A stretch of DNA of 55,207 nt from an uncultured Lachnospiraceae bacterium (GCA_910578845.1 CAJTSL010000016.1:21068-76274); one strand, 5' to 3'; positions 35,801 through 43,856 are shown, counted from the first letter of the stretch. The notes: a model not told the origin generated them from the letters alone. Translations and numbers: made by a program.

Positions 35801-38663
35801 CGCCAATCATTTGCACAGGTACAATAGATGTCCGGTCAGTCTCAATCAACGGCCGTTCTTTCATGAAATCATCCGGAAAACAAATTGGGCATTTTAGCGG
35901 CAGATACCATTCAGTATGTACACTAATAAAATATTCTACATCAGGCTCATTCGTCGGGAGCAATCCAGTCTGTATACGATTCCCCACTATTTCCTTCCAA
36001 AACTGCTTCTCAAGATCATCACGTTCCTTATTAGACGATGAACGAATCAATATCAATGCATAATTTGCAATTATGCGCATTTCTCCTTCATTTGCAAGTC
36101 CTCTCTCCTTTAAATCTTCCAGTAAGGCATTGCGTACTTTCTGATGCGTCGTAAGTGTTGAATTTATCGGCACGATTATCGCAAATTGCAATGGCCTGTC
36201 GCTTTCAAGGCATTCTCTTTCCATATATCTGAATTTCCCGCCAAGCCTTTGCTCATATACCATATAGCTTACGTGGCAAGAAGTTCCTTCTTGTTCTCCT
36301 TTATTCCGTAATTCCATCACAGTTTTATATAGCAATAGCTCTGAATAAGTCTCGTACCCTACCAATATCAGCTTCTTTTCTTTGTCAACCGGAAGCTTTC
36401 TCAATATCAGATTTACGAAACGGCTGATATAATAATTATTATGAAATAATATTTCCGCTTCAAAAAAAGAATCTATGTGGATTTTAGAGCCTATCCTCAT
36501 ATGCGCATTTTCGATTTTACATCCAAGGCTATGCTTTTGCATATCTGCATTTAATGTCTGCGCAACATTTTTCTCAAATAGCGTCATCTGTAAATCTGAA
36601 ATCTCTATCATATCAAACGGAACCAGCTTTACTTTTTCCACGTTTTCTTCCGCATTTTTAGAAACACCATATTGTTCTAATAAGTATCTCATGATATTCG
36701 TCGTTTTCTTATTAATTCCTTTTACCAACATAATCTTGCTGGCAATTGCATATAAACTATTAATATTGCTTCCGGTTATCAAAAGCTCTATTTCATCTCC
36801 AGTAAGATAAATCTGCATATCATGCAAATACTCCGACAAATAGGACTTGCAATAAAATATAGCAAAAATACGGGCAATCTCCAAAATCTGGCTCTCGCTA
36901 CAATTATGGAACATACAATAAAGTTTCTTCCCTTTTGCCTGTAGCCTGATCTCACACAAGATAAGAGCCTTGCAATATATTTCCATTTGACATCCCATAT
37001 CATCCCGCATCGAAATAAAAACAACTAATTTTTGCTGTTCCTTTATCTTTTCTTCCCATGCAAGCATCCACGCAAGCATCCTGCCTGCCAGCATATTGAT
37101 GAGTTTTTCTTTTTGGACCTGATTTACATATTGCAATTTCGGCATCTTCTTTAACATTTGCTCTATATCACATTTTTGCACTACATAATCAGTTGACATA
37201 TCATACTGATATTCCATATCTGCTTCCAGGGCAGTCACGATTCTCTGTTCATGCTCGCGCAGCGGAATTAGTATAGTATACTCTGTTCCCGGGATATGCG
37301 CATTTTCCAAATCTTCTATACCCCAGCATTCCTTATTGGCATATGTCTCTTTTCTTTTATCGTATTTATACTTGGAAGAACTGATTACCCTGAAAATTCC
37401 CTCATTTGCAGATACGATAGAGGAAAATACCTGCAATCCATAATGGTGTACAAGATTCTCTTCTTTACAGTTATACTCCTCCCAAAATTTCTTTACTGAA
37501 TCCTCTTGCGTATCACCAAAAAAATGAGATACTTTCAACTCTTGCACAGACGAAACGCTATCAACCCGCCTCTGAAAGCTTTCAACAATGTTTTCTTCTG
37601 ATACATCTAATAATCTGATTTCATAATAAAATCTGGTTACAAAATCTGATATCCCATAACGATTTTTTAAATAAGATTTATTTTTACTGTTTTCATGAAT
37701 ACGAATGCTTAAAAATCCTACTTTATCAGTTGTATGATAAACATTTTCCATAAGCTGCAAAATCCCATCCGTAAGATCCCACGCATTCAATCTGATTCTC
37801 TCTATCTCTTCTTTTTCAAAGCAGCGCTTATCCTTCATATAAAATATCTGCATACAAAACAAATAATAAGCGAATAAAGGCATATCTTGTATTGCCTGTT
37901 GAAACTCTTTGCTGTCATAAATATTCTGATAATATTTTTCTCTGCGTTTTGAAGGATTTCGGAAATCCTCAATAAAATTTTCCCGGCAGCGCTTTTCAAT
38001 CTGTTTCCATTTTTCATTGAATTGCTTAGATTGCCCGCTTTGTTCCTTATGTTGCTTAAGGCTATTTCTCCAAAATCTCATCTCTTGGCTATGCTCGTCC
38101 ATTTCAATCATTGGATTTACTTTTGCATGCCGTGAACCAGTTTTTTTACGTTCCATTTTCTCTATCTGCCATATGTTATCCCGTCGATTTAGCCACTCTC
38201 CATATATACGCTCTTGATATGACCATCCTTTCTTCATAAAGCCAAAGAAAAACTCTTCTGCTTTATTCCATACCGCATATTTTTCCGCCTCTTTTGTATA
38301 CAATAAACATTTAATTTTCCGGAATTTGTATAACAATGCCCTAAGATAAATATATTCAATTGTGGCATCTTCTTTTTCATGTGCAACCCGCAGATATCCG
38401 TCCCCTTCCCATACTTGCCCCAAACAGGCTGCGTCATACTGCTCTAATTCATTCCTCCGTATTCTTACATCTATTGCAGAAAACATCCTTTCCGTATTCT
38501 TTTCAGATGATTCTTCACTTTGATATGCATATACTTTATTCTCTAATTCCGGCAACAGCTCTACATTTTTACTTTGATATATAAGCATATCGCAAAATTC
38601 ACATACACTTGCATAATCTTCCGCCTTATTCACAATATCAAATACTAAATATAGTTTTTTCAT
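32820..38663 (-). CDS. Giant protein with two GHKL ATPase-like domains around a phosphoribosyltransferase-like domain
   Basis: The 1947-aa protein has no signal peptide or clear membrane segment. Residues about 285-475 look like a GHKL/HATPase domain: LTDGILQLMENVYHT (N-box), YYEIRLLDVS (D-box), HYGLQVFSSIVSANEG (G2-like) and GTEYTILIPL. Residues about 765-1125 resemble a type I phosphoribosyltransferase: LILVGYETYSELLLYKTVMEL early and RFHFVDDTIISGRAF (about 1098-1112) as PRPP-binding loop. An insert carries CPIC (about 923), and CTEC follows at about 1186; together they might bind zinc. Residues about 1835-1947 form a second GHKL domain: AELILSAINHSG, YLVVKNPF and DGISLATIKETVNA. Other parts are helical. 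The start MKKLYLVFD is preferred (GGTGGG upstream); a Met 12 codons earlier is possible. AT-rich, three-gene operon. Confidence 0.75.
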   Translation of the reverse strand: MKKLYLVFDIVNKAEDYASVCEFCDMLIYQSKNVELLPELENKVYAYQSEESSEKNTERMFSAIDVRIRRNELEQYDAACLGQVWEGDGYLRVAHEKEDATIEYIYLRALLYKFRKIKCLLYTKEAEKYAVWNKAEEFFFGFMKKGWSYQERIYGEWLNRRDNIWQIEKMERKKTGSRHAKVNPMIEMDEHSQEMRFWRNSLKQHKEQSGQSKQFNEKWKQIEKRCRENFIEDFRNPSKRREKYYQNIYDSKEFQQAIQDMPLFAYYLFCMQIFYMKDKRCFEKEEIERIRLNAWDLTDGILQLMENVYHTTDKVGFLSIRIHENSKNKSYLKNRYGISDFVTRFYYEIRLLDVSEENIVESFQRRVDSVSSVQELKVSHFFGDTQEDSVKKFWEEYNCKEENLVHHYGLQVFSSIVSANEGIFRVISSSKYKYDKRKETYANKECWGIEDLENAHIPGTEYTILIPLREHEQRIVTALEADMEYQYDMSTDYVVQKCDIEQMLKKMPKLQYVNQVQKEKLINMLAGRMLAWMLAWEEKIKEQQKLVVFISMRDDMGCQMEIYCKALILCEIRLQAKGKKLYCMFHNCSESQILEIARIFAIFYCKSYLSEYLHDMQIYLTGDEIELLITGSNINSLYAIASKIMLVKGINKKTTNIMRYLLEQYGVSKNAEENVEKVKLVPFDMIEISDLQMTLFEKNVAQTLNADMQKHSLGCKIENAHMRIGSKIHIDSFFEAEILFHNNYYISRFVNLILRKLPVDKEKKLILVGYETYSELLLYKTVMELRNKGEQEGTSCHVSYMVYEQRLGGKFRYMERECLESDRPLQFAIIVPINSTLTTHQKVRNALLEDLKERGLANEGEMRIIANYALILIRSSSNKERDDLEKQFWKEIVGNRIQTGLLPTNEPDVEYFISVHTEWYLPLKCPICFPDDFMKERPLIETDRTSIVPVQMIGVKDEELFPKEIRKKSDENLERVKALKNSLVYKHVIRNGNHYLYYFCLEQYFIQERENIIEWLKKEREKRKCIDGRIVYDIIVSPLHYSNAGFVAEVNHYLFDNAALVLNFEVEKEFRENVKTKYSNIVGLYYNLLQIGKKALIRFHFVDDTIISGRAFSRARTVFRSLIYPQNENIQIEVFSDVVVMLNRMSIDSVENLMVKDINRDDRKERLEHFHAYANLSISSMRNHEDACTECKLVTNFMNLRQQASTNQQYQFWDKKIERHNPQEIQNKMQEELLAAQNDGRERAYRRMICSHLANERLRELGCERNDTEKVRKAMLELMTEQNDEQLEWIISYVKILSRPFICYLKSNREAIFQIMLWMIDYIVNESRSKISKHKEIRDISGFIMEQKEKSGHVICNLLLILMKRLSDLGSYYIIRKKNMMNILKAVNKLVVSEEEKREFKERYIGIVKRICCQSNDENKSIFLEYLLLYGEEYVKLDEKEVKIFDRDELILMPVKKEQIFFKVVFLENTRVWNDGIRDLARDIKKNQQKDAGLEQHLSKLLELYYYENFKRLLKLYGYWDKELTDNGNRLLNIVVKLYQHLDEKLGGEEEKDAQIYYNHLLGLIGELDGIMNCYLVYGTGVDDQIQNKQYYRIQENGNVEYLKENDISTRMRDLVADTFIPTYIVEENNAKRKRTYIKYNLQNIDDNVNNMILLQLDFDEGLSERRIFICLKMIMAFHNMILLHLRQDFSNNMIQRWSSREYFNKQVRLQRATDHTDRDNLLKYYNQITKLYEHKDSLDEKQKERDCALLHMVINSYIARMNIQILAGANPEREPSHASFRQVYYQQLKFLIESMHVVENFRILDENGKECFSKALLEKNVRLRKTEDGESLSFRRISVIIAELILSAINHSGKRGNADVYIYRENEYLVVKNPFRSSKQMQRIKQDIKDSLERKKDGISLATIKETVNACYGLSDNNGGVLIDTGLEERKKFFYVKLPILDVWED

Positions 38664-38757
38664 TCGTAACACCCACCACATTATTTTTTCATTTAACATA
38701 TTTTACCATACTTAATTACAAAAATATATGTTCAATTTAATCTAATGTAGCTTTTCA

Positions 38758-39060
38758 TTAATTTAACAAATAATTATTCTCCCGGTTCGCCGCCTGCAAA
38801 GAAACTAACTGATAAGTCGCATACCCTCCGGTAACTAACGGTTCTTCATTGCAAATTTCTTCTGCTTCTTCACGGCTGTCCGTTTTCAGGATATACATGC
38901 CAGCCATACCCGGATAGCCTTTGAACACACCACAAAATTCCAGCTTTCCCTCATCGTCCAGCTTTCTTATGTTCTCAACATGTTCTAACACTGCTTTCTT
39001 CGTCAGCTTATTATAAGTCTTGCTCTTCTTTATCATCATCATATACATCATCTTTTCCAT
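38758..39060 (-). CDS. YciI-like family protein
   Basis: The 100-aa protein resembles the YciI/YCII (ferredoxin-like dimeric) family: a beta-strand-rich start (MMYMMMIKKSKTY), LTKKAVLEHVENIRKLDDEG, KLEFCGVFKG, GMYILKTDSREEAEEI and a final GGYATYQLV. The family has no firmly known reaction. The start at MEKMMYM has GGAG six bases before it. It lies divergent from a WYL-domain regulator, 340 bp away, and just upstream (same strand) of the giant GHKL/PRTase gene, from which 95 AT-rich bp without a convincing terminator separate it. Confidence 0.7.
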   Translation of the reverse strand: MEKMMYMMMIKKSKTYNKLTKKAVLEHVENIRKLDDEGKLEFCGVFKGYPGMAGMYILKTDSREEAEEICNEEPLVTGGYATYQLVSLQAANRENNYLLN

Positions 39061-39357
39061 TTTAATCTCCATTCCGAGAACGTTTACGTTCGAGGAACCG
39101 CAAGAGAAATCTACGTATGCAGTTTCTCTTGTCGGCTCAGGACTTATTTGTTCTACATTTCTTTTTTAAATGCCCTATTCCCATAATTTCCTTTTATTCC
39201 GTTTCACTAATCATCATGTATCTCCCCCTTTTTATTATATCATAGCCATGGAAGCCGTAATCCATAGCGACTTCAATAAGAATTACGAAGTAATTCTTGA
39301 AGCGCAAGAGCGCGCTTTCAGTGGTGTTGCATTTGTCATATGAATAGTTTATCATAA
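39061..39357. other. Gene-free divergent region with three hairpins
   Basis: Holds three clear inverted repeats: GAACGT-TT-ACGTTC (39078-39091), CAAGAGAAA-N13-TTTCTCTTG (39101-39131) and CTTCAA(T)AAGAATTAC-GAA-GTAATTCTTGAAG (39271-39302). The last has 15 paired bases with one bulge. No gene was found. The arrangement is unexplained. Confidence 0.6.
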
Positions 39358-39382
39358 AATAGTGACAATAACTGTCACTATT
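39358..39382 (+). promoter_or_regulatory. Perfect inverted repeat in front of the WYL regulator
   Basis: AATAGTGACA-ATAAC-TGTCACTATT, 10-bp perfect arms, ends 17 bp before the regulator start. A likely operator for this regulator. Confidence 0.65.
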
Positions 39383-39399
39383 AGGAAAGGATTTTCAAA

Positions 39400-40356
39400 A
39401 TGTCCAAAGCAGAACGACTCATTGAAATGATGATCACCATAAATGCAAAAAGGGATTTTACAATAGGCGAGTTGGCTAATGAATTCTCCGTATCAAAAAG
39501 GACGGTGCTACGCGACTTACAAGAACTGGAAAAAGCCGGTTTCCCCCTCTATTCTGAAGTTGGCGCCGCGGGCGGGTACCACATTTTAAAAGAGCGCATT
39601 CTACCGCCTATCACGTTTTCGGAAAGCGAAGCCAAAGCGGTATTCTTCGCTTGTCAGGCATTACAATTTTATCGTGATTTGCCTTTCGAACAGGAGACGA
39701 TATCTGTCTTAAAGAAATTCCTGAATTGTCTGCCTTTGGATATCCAGAACAGCATTGCACAGCTCCAAAGCAAGATCGTATTCTGGATCCCGGACAGGCA
39801 TCGCGACTCTCCGTTGCTCAAAGAAATGTTCCATATTACTATAAACCGTCACGCGGCAACGATTCAGTATTCATCAACACATTCCGAGAGCACACGCATG
39901 ATTGTTCCCGTCGGGTTATACGCTATGAACGGACTTTGGTATTGTCCTGCCTATTGCACCAAAACCAATCAGATCAGAACATTCCGCATTGACCGTATCA
40001 AAAAAATCATAGAAGAAAAACCTTACCCTGATGGAAAATACCCTGTTCCCGCCTCCATCCAAGAGTATCTTGCCCACTTTGATGCTGGCGAAAAATACCA
40101 CGTGAAAATCCAACTGACAGACATCGGCGTTAAACGCTGTGAAGCCGAGTGTTTATTGGCAAAAGGCTTAAAAAGACTGCCAACAGGTGGCGGGATCATC
40201 GACATGGAACTAGACTATACAACCTTGGAATGGGTCGCGGATTATTTCCTGCCATTTGGGAAACATGCTACGATATTAGAACCAACAGAATTAATAGAGT
40301 TAATGAAACATAAAATATGCGAATTGTATCAACATTATTGTGAGCCAAAATTGTGA
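39400..40356 (+). CDS. HTH/WYL-domain transcriptional regulator (YafY type)
   Basis: The 318-aa protein has an N-terminal HTH (DeoR/HTH_11 type): MSKAERLIEMMITINAKRDF then IGELANEFSVSKRTVLRDLQ, followed by the typical YSEVGAAGGYHIL wing. A WYL domain fills the middle (MIVPVGLYAMNGLWYCPAYC, IRTFRIDRIKKI) and a WCX-like domain ends the protein. WYL regulators often sense nucleotides or small ligands. A perfect inverted repeat lies 17 bp upstream. Its divergent neighbour is a YciI-like gene, often regulated by such proteins (inference). RBS AGGAAAGG. Confidence 0.9.
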   Translation: MSKAERLIEMMITINAKRDFTIGELANEFSVSKRTVLRDLQELEKAGFPLYSEVGAAGGYHILKERILPPITFSESEAKAVFFACQALQFYRDLPFEQETISVLKKFLNCLPLDIQNSIAQLQSKIVFWIPDRHRDSPLLKEMFHITINRHAATIQYSSTHSESTRMIVPVGLYAMNGLWYCPAYCTKTNQIRTFRIDRIKKIIEEKPYPDGKYPVPASIQEYLAHFDAGEKYHVKIQLTDIGVKRCEAECLLAKGLKRLPTGGGIIDMELDYTTLEWVADYFLPFGKHATILEPTELIELMKHKICELYQHYCEPKL

Positions 40357-40380
40357 GCCAAAAGCCTTACAGTAAGCCAA

Positions 40381-40424
40381 CGGGGCATCAAAGAATTAAA
40401 TTAGCTAATTCACTCGATGCCCCG
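40381..40424. terminator. Bidirectional hairpin between WYL regulator and tpiA
   Basis: CGGGGCATC pairs with GATGCCCCG, with an inner stem GAATTA/TAATTC. It lies between convergent genes. T-tracts are weak on both sides. Confidence 0.65.
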
Positions 40425-40477
40425 CCTTACTTCATTTTCTTACTGCTGTTTTGGCAGTTCTTTTATTGCTTATCCGA

Positions 40478-41227
40478 TTACTTATAGTTCACAATCTTAC
40501 CAAAATCAGCTTTCAAAGAAGCGCCGCCAACCAAACCGCCATCGATATCAGGCTGCGCGAATAATTCTGCTGCATTGCCTGCATTTACAGAACCGCCGTA
40601 CTGGATACGGACAGCCTCTGCTGTCTCCGCATCATAAATCTCAGCGATGCAGTCACGGATGCCTTTACAAACTTCTTCAGCCTGCTCTGTCGTTGCAGTC
40701 TTGCCAGTACCAATTGCCCAGATTGGCTCATAAGCAATTACCATGCCTTTCACCTGATCTGCTGTAACTTCCATAAGGTCAGACTTAATCTGTAACCTGA
40801 TCCAATCCATCGTTACGCCCATTTCTCTCTGCTCTAATGTCTCGCCACAGCATAAAATAGGAGTAAGGCCTGCTTCAAGAGCTTTCTTTACTTTCTTATT
40901 CAGGAGCGCATCATCTTCCTTGAAATAATCACGTCTCTCAGAATGACCGATGATAACGTATTTTACGCCTGCATCTTTTAACATAGCAGCGGAAATCTCG
41001 CCCGTAAACGCGCCTTTTTCTTCGAAATACATATTCTCTGCGCCAACTTCTACGTTTGTGCCTTTTACAGCTTCTACGACCGGGACAATATCAATTGCTG
41101 GTACACAGTATACAACATCTACGTTATCAGATTTTACCAGATCTTTTAACTCTTCACATAATTTCACTGCCTCACTGGGAGTCATATTCATCTTCCAGTT
41201 GCCGGCTACGATTTTCTTCCTTGCCAT
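40478..41227 (-). CDS. tpiA: Triose-phosphate isomerase
   Basis: The 249-aa enzyme interconverts dihydroxyacetone phosphate and glyceraldehyde 3-phosphate. Key motifs are GNWKMN (catalytic Lys), VIIGHSERR (catalytic His) and AYEPIWAIGTGKTAT with the catalytic Glu and the start of the mobile lid; the C-terminal YGGSVNAGNAAEL and GGLVGGASL are typical. Start at MARKKIVAGN, with GGAG nine bases upstream; a Met five codons earlier is possible. Last gene of gap-pgk-tpiA, preceded by two strong hairpins in the message. Confidence 0.97.
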   Translation of the reverse strand: MARKKIVAGNWKMNMTPSEAVKLCEELKDLVKSDNVDVVYCVPAIDIVPVVEAVKGTNVEVGAENMYFEEKGAFTGEISAAMLKDAGVKYVIIGHSERRDYFKEDDALLNKKVKKALEAGLTPILCCGETLEQREMGVTMDWIRLQIKSDLMEVTADQVKGMVIAYEPIWAIGTGKTATTEQAEEVCKGIRDCIAEIYDAETAEAVRIQYGGSVNAGNAAELFAQPDIDGGLVGGASLKADFGKIVNYK

Positions 41228-41267
41228 CTTCTTATTCTCCATTTCCTAATATTCATATTCTTTCATG

Positions 41268-41352
41268 ATTGCTGGAAGAATGGCTCATGGGAGATATTCT
41301 TCCAGCAATAACGTAGTACATCTAAGCTGATGTATTTTATCAGCTAGATGTA
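41268..41352. other. Two strong RNA hairpins between pgk and tpiA
   Basis: ATTGCTGGAAGAA (41268-41280) pairs perfectly with TTCTTCCAGCAAT (41297-41309). A second stem pairs GTACATCTA-GCTGAT with ATCAGC-TAGATGTAC (41317-41352) with one bulge. Neither has a T-tract on the minus strand, so they look like message-stabilising or processing sites rather than terminators. Confidence 0.6.
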
Positions 41353-41420
41353 CTTTATTCCGTTTTATCGTCCACGCAGGCTACACGGCGTATTTGCTAC
41401 GCTTTCGTCTTTGGCTGTTC

Positions 41421-42644
41421 TTATTTATCGTCTGCAGCCATAACCCCAGGGAGTTCTTTGCCTTCGAGGAATTCAAGAGATGCGCCGCCGCCTGTGGAGA
41501 TGTGGCTCATCTTGTCTGCGAATCCAAGCTGGTTAACAGCCGCTGCGCTATCACCACCGCCGATGATTGTCGTTGCGTCTGTCTCTGCAAGAGATTTTGC
41601 TACGGCAATGGTACCTGCTGCAAGCGTCGGGTTCTCGAATACGCCCATCGGTCCGTTCCAAACAACTGTTTTAGCAGATTTTACAGCATCTGCATACATT
41701 TTCGCTGTCTCCGTACCGATATCAAGGCCTTCTTTATCAGCAGGGATCTGGTCAGCCGCTACTACTTCTACATCAATCGGCCCGTCAATAGGATCCGGGA
41801 AATGAGATGCGATTGTCGTATCCACCGGAAGCAACAGCTTCTTGCCAAGCTTCTCTGCTTTCTCCATCATTTCTTTACAGTAGTCCAGTTTCTCATTATC
41901 TACGAGAGAGTTACCTACTTCCATTCCTTTTGCTTTTAAGAATGTAAACGCCATGCCACCGCCGATGATCAAAGTATCACATTTCTCTAACAAGTTATTG
42001 ATAACATTGAGCTTATCAGCTACTTTTGCGCCACCAAGGATCGCAACGAAAGGCCTTACCGGATTTTCAACAGCATTGCCGAGGAAATCAATTTCTTTCT
42101 GCATTAAGTAGCCAACCGCATTCTCGCCGCCTTTTTCGGAGATGAACTTCGTAACGCCTGCTACAGAAGCATGCGCTCTATGAGAGGAACCGAAAGCGTC
42201 GCATACATAAACGTCTGCCAAATCTGCCAGCTCTTTGCTGAATGCTTCGCCGTTCTTGGTCTCTTCTGAGCCACGGAAACGGGTATTCTGCAATAAAACA
42301 ACATCGCCTTCCTTCATAGCGTCAACGGCTGCCGTAGCTGCCTCGCCCGTTACGTTGTAATCAGACACAAAGTTAACTTCCTTGCCAAGTTTCTCTGATA
42401 ATCTTTTCGCTACCGGCGCCAAAGATTCTCCTTCATTAGGGCCGTTCTTTACTTTGCCAAGGTGGGAGCAGAGAATGACTTTTCCGCCGTCCTTGATCAA
42501 TTTATTGATTGTCGGAAGCGCTGCCACGATACGGGTCTCATCGGTAATCTCGCCATTTTTAAGCGGTACGTTAAAGTCACATCTTACAAGCACGCGCTTG
42601 CCATTTACATTAATATCATCTACGGATTTCTTATTTAATCCCAT
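41421..42644 (-). CDS. pgk: Phosphoglycerate kinase
   Basis: The 407-aa glycolytic enzyme transfers phosphate from 1,3-bisphosphoglycerate to ADP. Signatures are KRVLVRCDFNVPLKNGEI at the start, SHLGKVK, DAFGSSHRAHAS, the nucleotide-binding AILGGAKVADKLNVI and the C-terminal IIGGGDSAAAV and STGGGASLEFLEGKELPGV. Complete. RBS GGAGGAAAT. It is separated from gap by 131 bp with a hairpin and from tpiA by 193 bp with two hairpins. Confidence 0.98.
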   Translation of the reverse strand: MGLNKKSVDDINVNGKRVLVRCDFNVPLKNGEITDETRIVAALPTINKLIKDGGKVILCSHLGKVKNGPNEGESLAPVAKRLSEKLGKEVNFVSDYNVTGEAATAAVDAMKEGDVVLLQNTRFRGSEETKNGEAFSKELADLADVYVCDAFGSSHRAHASVAGVTKFISEKGGENAVGYLMQKEIDFLGNAVENPVRPFVAILGGAKVADKLNVINNLLEKCDTLIIGGGMAFTFLKAKGMEVGNSLVDNEKLDYCKEMMEKAEKLGKKLLLPVDTTIASHFPDPIDGPIDVEVVAADQIPADKEGLDIGTETAKMYADAVKSAKTVVWNGPMGVFENPTLAAGTIAVAKSLAETDATTIIGGGDSAAAVNQLGFADKMSHISTGGGASLEFLEGKELPGVMAADDK

Positions 42645-42710
42645 TTTTTATTTCCTCCGATCTTTTTTTCCATCAAGCAGGGAAAAGGCATTTTCCCCTA
42701 CGCATTAAAT

Positions 42711-42737
42711 AAGGCCCGGCCCATGAGGCCGGACCTT
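42711..42737 (-). terminator. Hairpin between gap and pgk (attenuator)
   Basis: AAGGcCCGGCC-CATGA-GGCCGGaCCTT, 10 paired bases, strongly GC-rich, with TTATTTAAT after it on the minus strand. It probably lowers read-through into pgk relative to gap. Confidence 0.65.
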
Positions 42738-42775
42738 GATGAATCTACGTCAGATTCTTTTCAAATCTCCATGAA

Positions 42776-43777
42776 TTAACCTAACTCAGCAAAATACTTG
42801 ATTGTTCTAACCATCTGGCTTGTGTAGCTGTTCTCATTGTCATACCAGGAAACAACCTGAACCAGATTGTCTTCGCCAACCATAGTCTGTGTTGCATCGA
42901 AGAGGGAACCAAATCTCATGCCGATAACGTCGGAAGATACGATTTCTTCATCATTGTAACCAAAGGACTCATTTGCTGCTGCTTTCATAGCTGCATTGAT
43001 TTCGTCTTTTGTTACGGATTTCTCAACTGTTGCTACCAAAATTGTTGTGGAACCTGTAGGAGTAGGAACACGCTGAGCAGAACCGATTAACTTACCATTG
43101 AGTTCCGGAATAACAAGGCCGATTGCCTTAGCAGCGCCTGTGCTGTTAGGAACGATATTGATTGCGCCTGCACGGGATCTTCTCAGATCACCTTTTCTCT
43201 GAGGTCCGTCAAGGATCATCTGGTCACCTGTATAAGCATGGATTGTGCTCATGATACCAGATTTGATTGTTGCTAAATCATTCAATGCTTTAGCCATAGG
43301 AGCTAAGCAGTTTGTTGTACAGGAAGCTGCGGAAATGATGGTATCTTCTTTTGTCAATTTGGTATGGTTTACATTGTAAACGATTGTAGGAAGGTCGTTT
43401 CCTGCAGGAGCAGAAATAACAACTTTCTTAGCGCCGGCATTGATGTGTGCCTGTGCTTTTTCTTTGGATGTGTAGAAACCGGAGCACTCTAAAACTACGT
43501 CTACTCCAAGTTCTCCCCAAGGACAATTGTTAGCATCTGGCTCTTTGTAGATCTTAAGAGTCTTGCCGTCAACTGTGATAGAATCTTCTCCGGCTGAAAC
43601 CGTGTCGCCTTTTTCATATCTGCCCTGTGAAGAATCATACTTCAACAAGTGTGCCAACATCTTAGGACTTGTCAAGTCATTGATTGCTACTACTTCGTAT
43701 CCCTCTGCACCGAACATCTGTCTGAATGCAAGACGACCGATACGACCAAAACCATTGATTGCTACTTTTACTGCCAT
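42776..43777 (-). CDS. gap: Glyceraldehyde-3-phosphate dehydrogenase
   Basis: The 333-aa NAD-dependent glycolytic enzyme has the Rossmann start VAINGFGRIGRLAFRQMF, the catalytic SAASCTTNCLAP (Cys about 152), the HAYTGDQMILDGP region with its catalytic His and RSRAGAINIVP, PELNGKLIGSAQRVP and WYDNENSYTSQMV at the end. First gene of the gap-pgk-tpiA set. RBS AGGAGGAAAC. A promoter and a perfect palindrome lie upstream. Confidence 0.98.
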   Translation of the reverse strand: MAVKVAINGFGRIGRLAFRQMFGAEGYEVVAINDLTSPKMLAHLLKYDSSQGRYEKGDTVSAGEDSITVDGKTLKIYKEPDANNCPWGELGVDVVLECSGFYTSKEKAQAHINAGAKKVVISAPAGNDLPTIVYNVNHTKLTKEDTIISAASCTTNCLAPMAKALNDLATIKSGIMSTIHAYTGDQMILDGPQRKGDLRRSRAGAINIVPNSTGAAKAIGLVIPELNGKLIGSAQRVPTPTGSTTILVATVEKSVTKDEINAAMKAAANESFGYNDEEIVSSDVIGMRFGSLFDATQTMVGEDNLVQVVSWYDNENSYTSQMVRTIKYFAELG

Positions 43778-43802
43778 TTTCGTTTCCTCCTAATAAAAAT
43801 AG

Positions 43803-43830
43803 AATATATTTTTATTTCGCCAAACTGCAA
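43803..43830 (-). promoter_or_regulatory. Likely gap promoter
   Basis: On the minus strand TTGCAG (43825-43830), 16 nt, TATATT (43803-43808), about 25 bp before the gap start. Confidence 0.55.
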
Positions 43831-43838
43831 CGTGCAGA

Positions 43839-43856
43839 TTGACAAAATTTTGTCAA
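43839..43856. promoter_or_regulatory. Perfect 18-bp palindrome upstream of gap
   Basis: TTGACAAAATTTTGTCAA is self-complementary and lies just upstream of the -35 box of gap. The outer TTG...CAA and central A/T resemble Rex operators (TTGTTAA-N4-TTAACAA in Clostridia), with changes at two half-site positions, so Rex control is only a suggestion. The rest of the 300 bp up to the histidinol-phosphatase gene shows nothing else clear. Confidence 0.5.

Noticed and set aside
39271..39302. Invertible promoter or recombination site
   Set aside because: No recombinase gene is nearby and the repeats are short hairpins rather than a separated pair.
41268..41352. Terminator between pgk and tpiA
   Set aside because: Both hairpins lack a T-tract on the transcribed strand.
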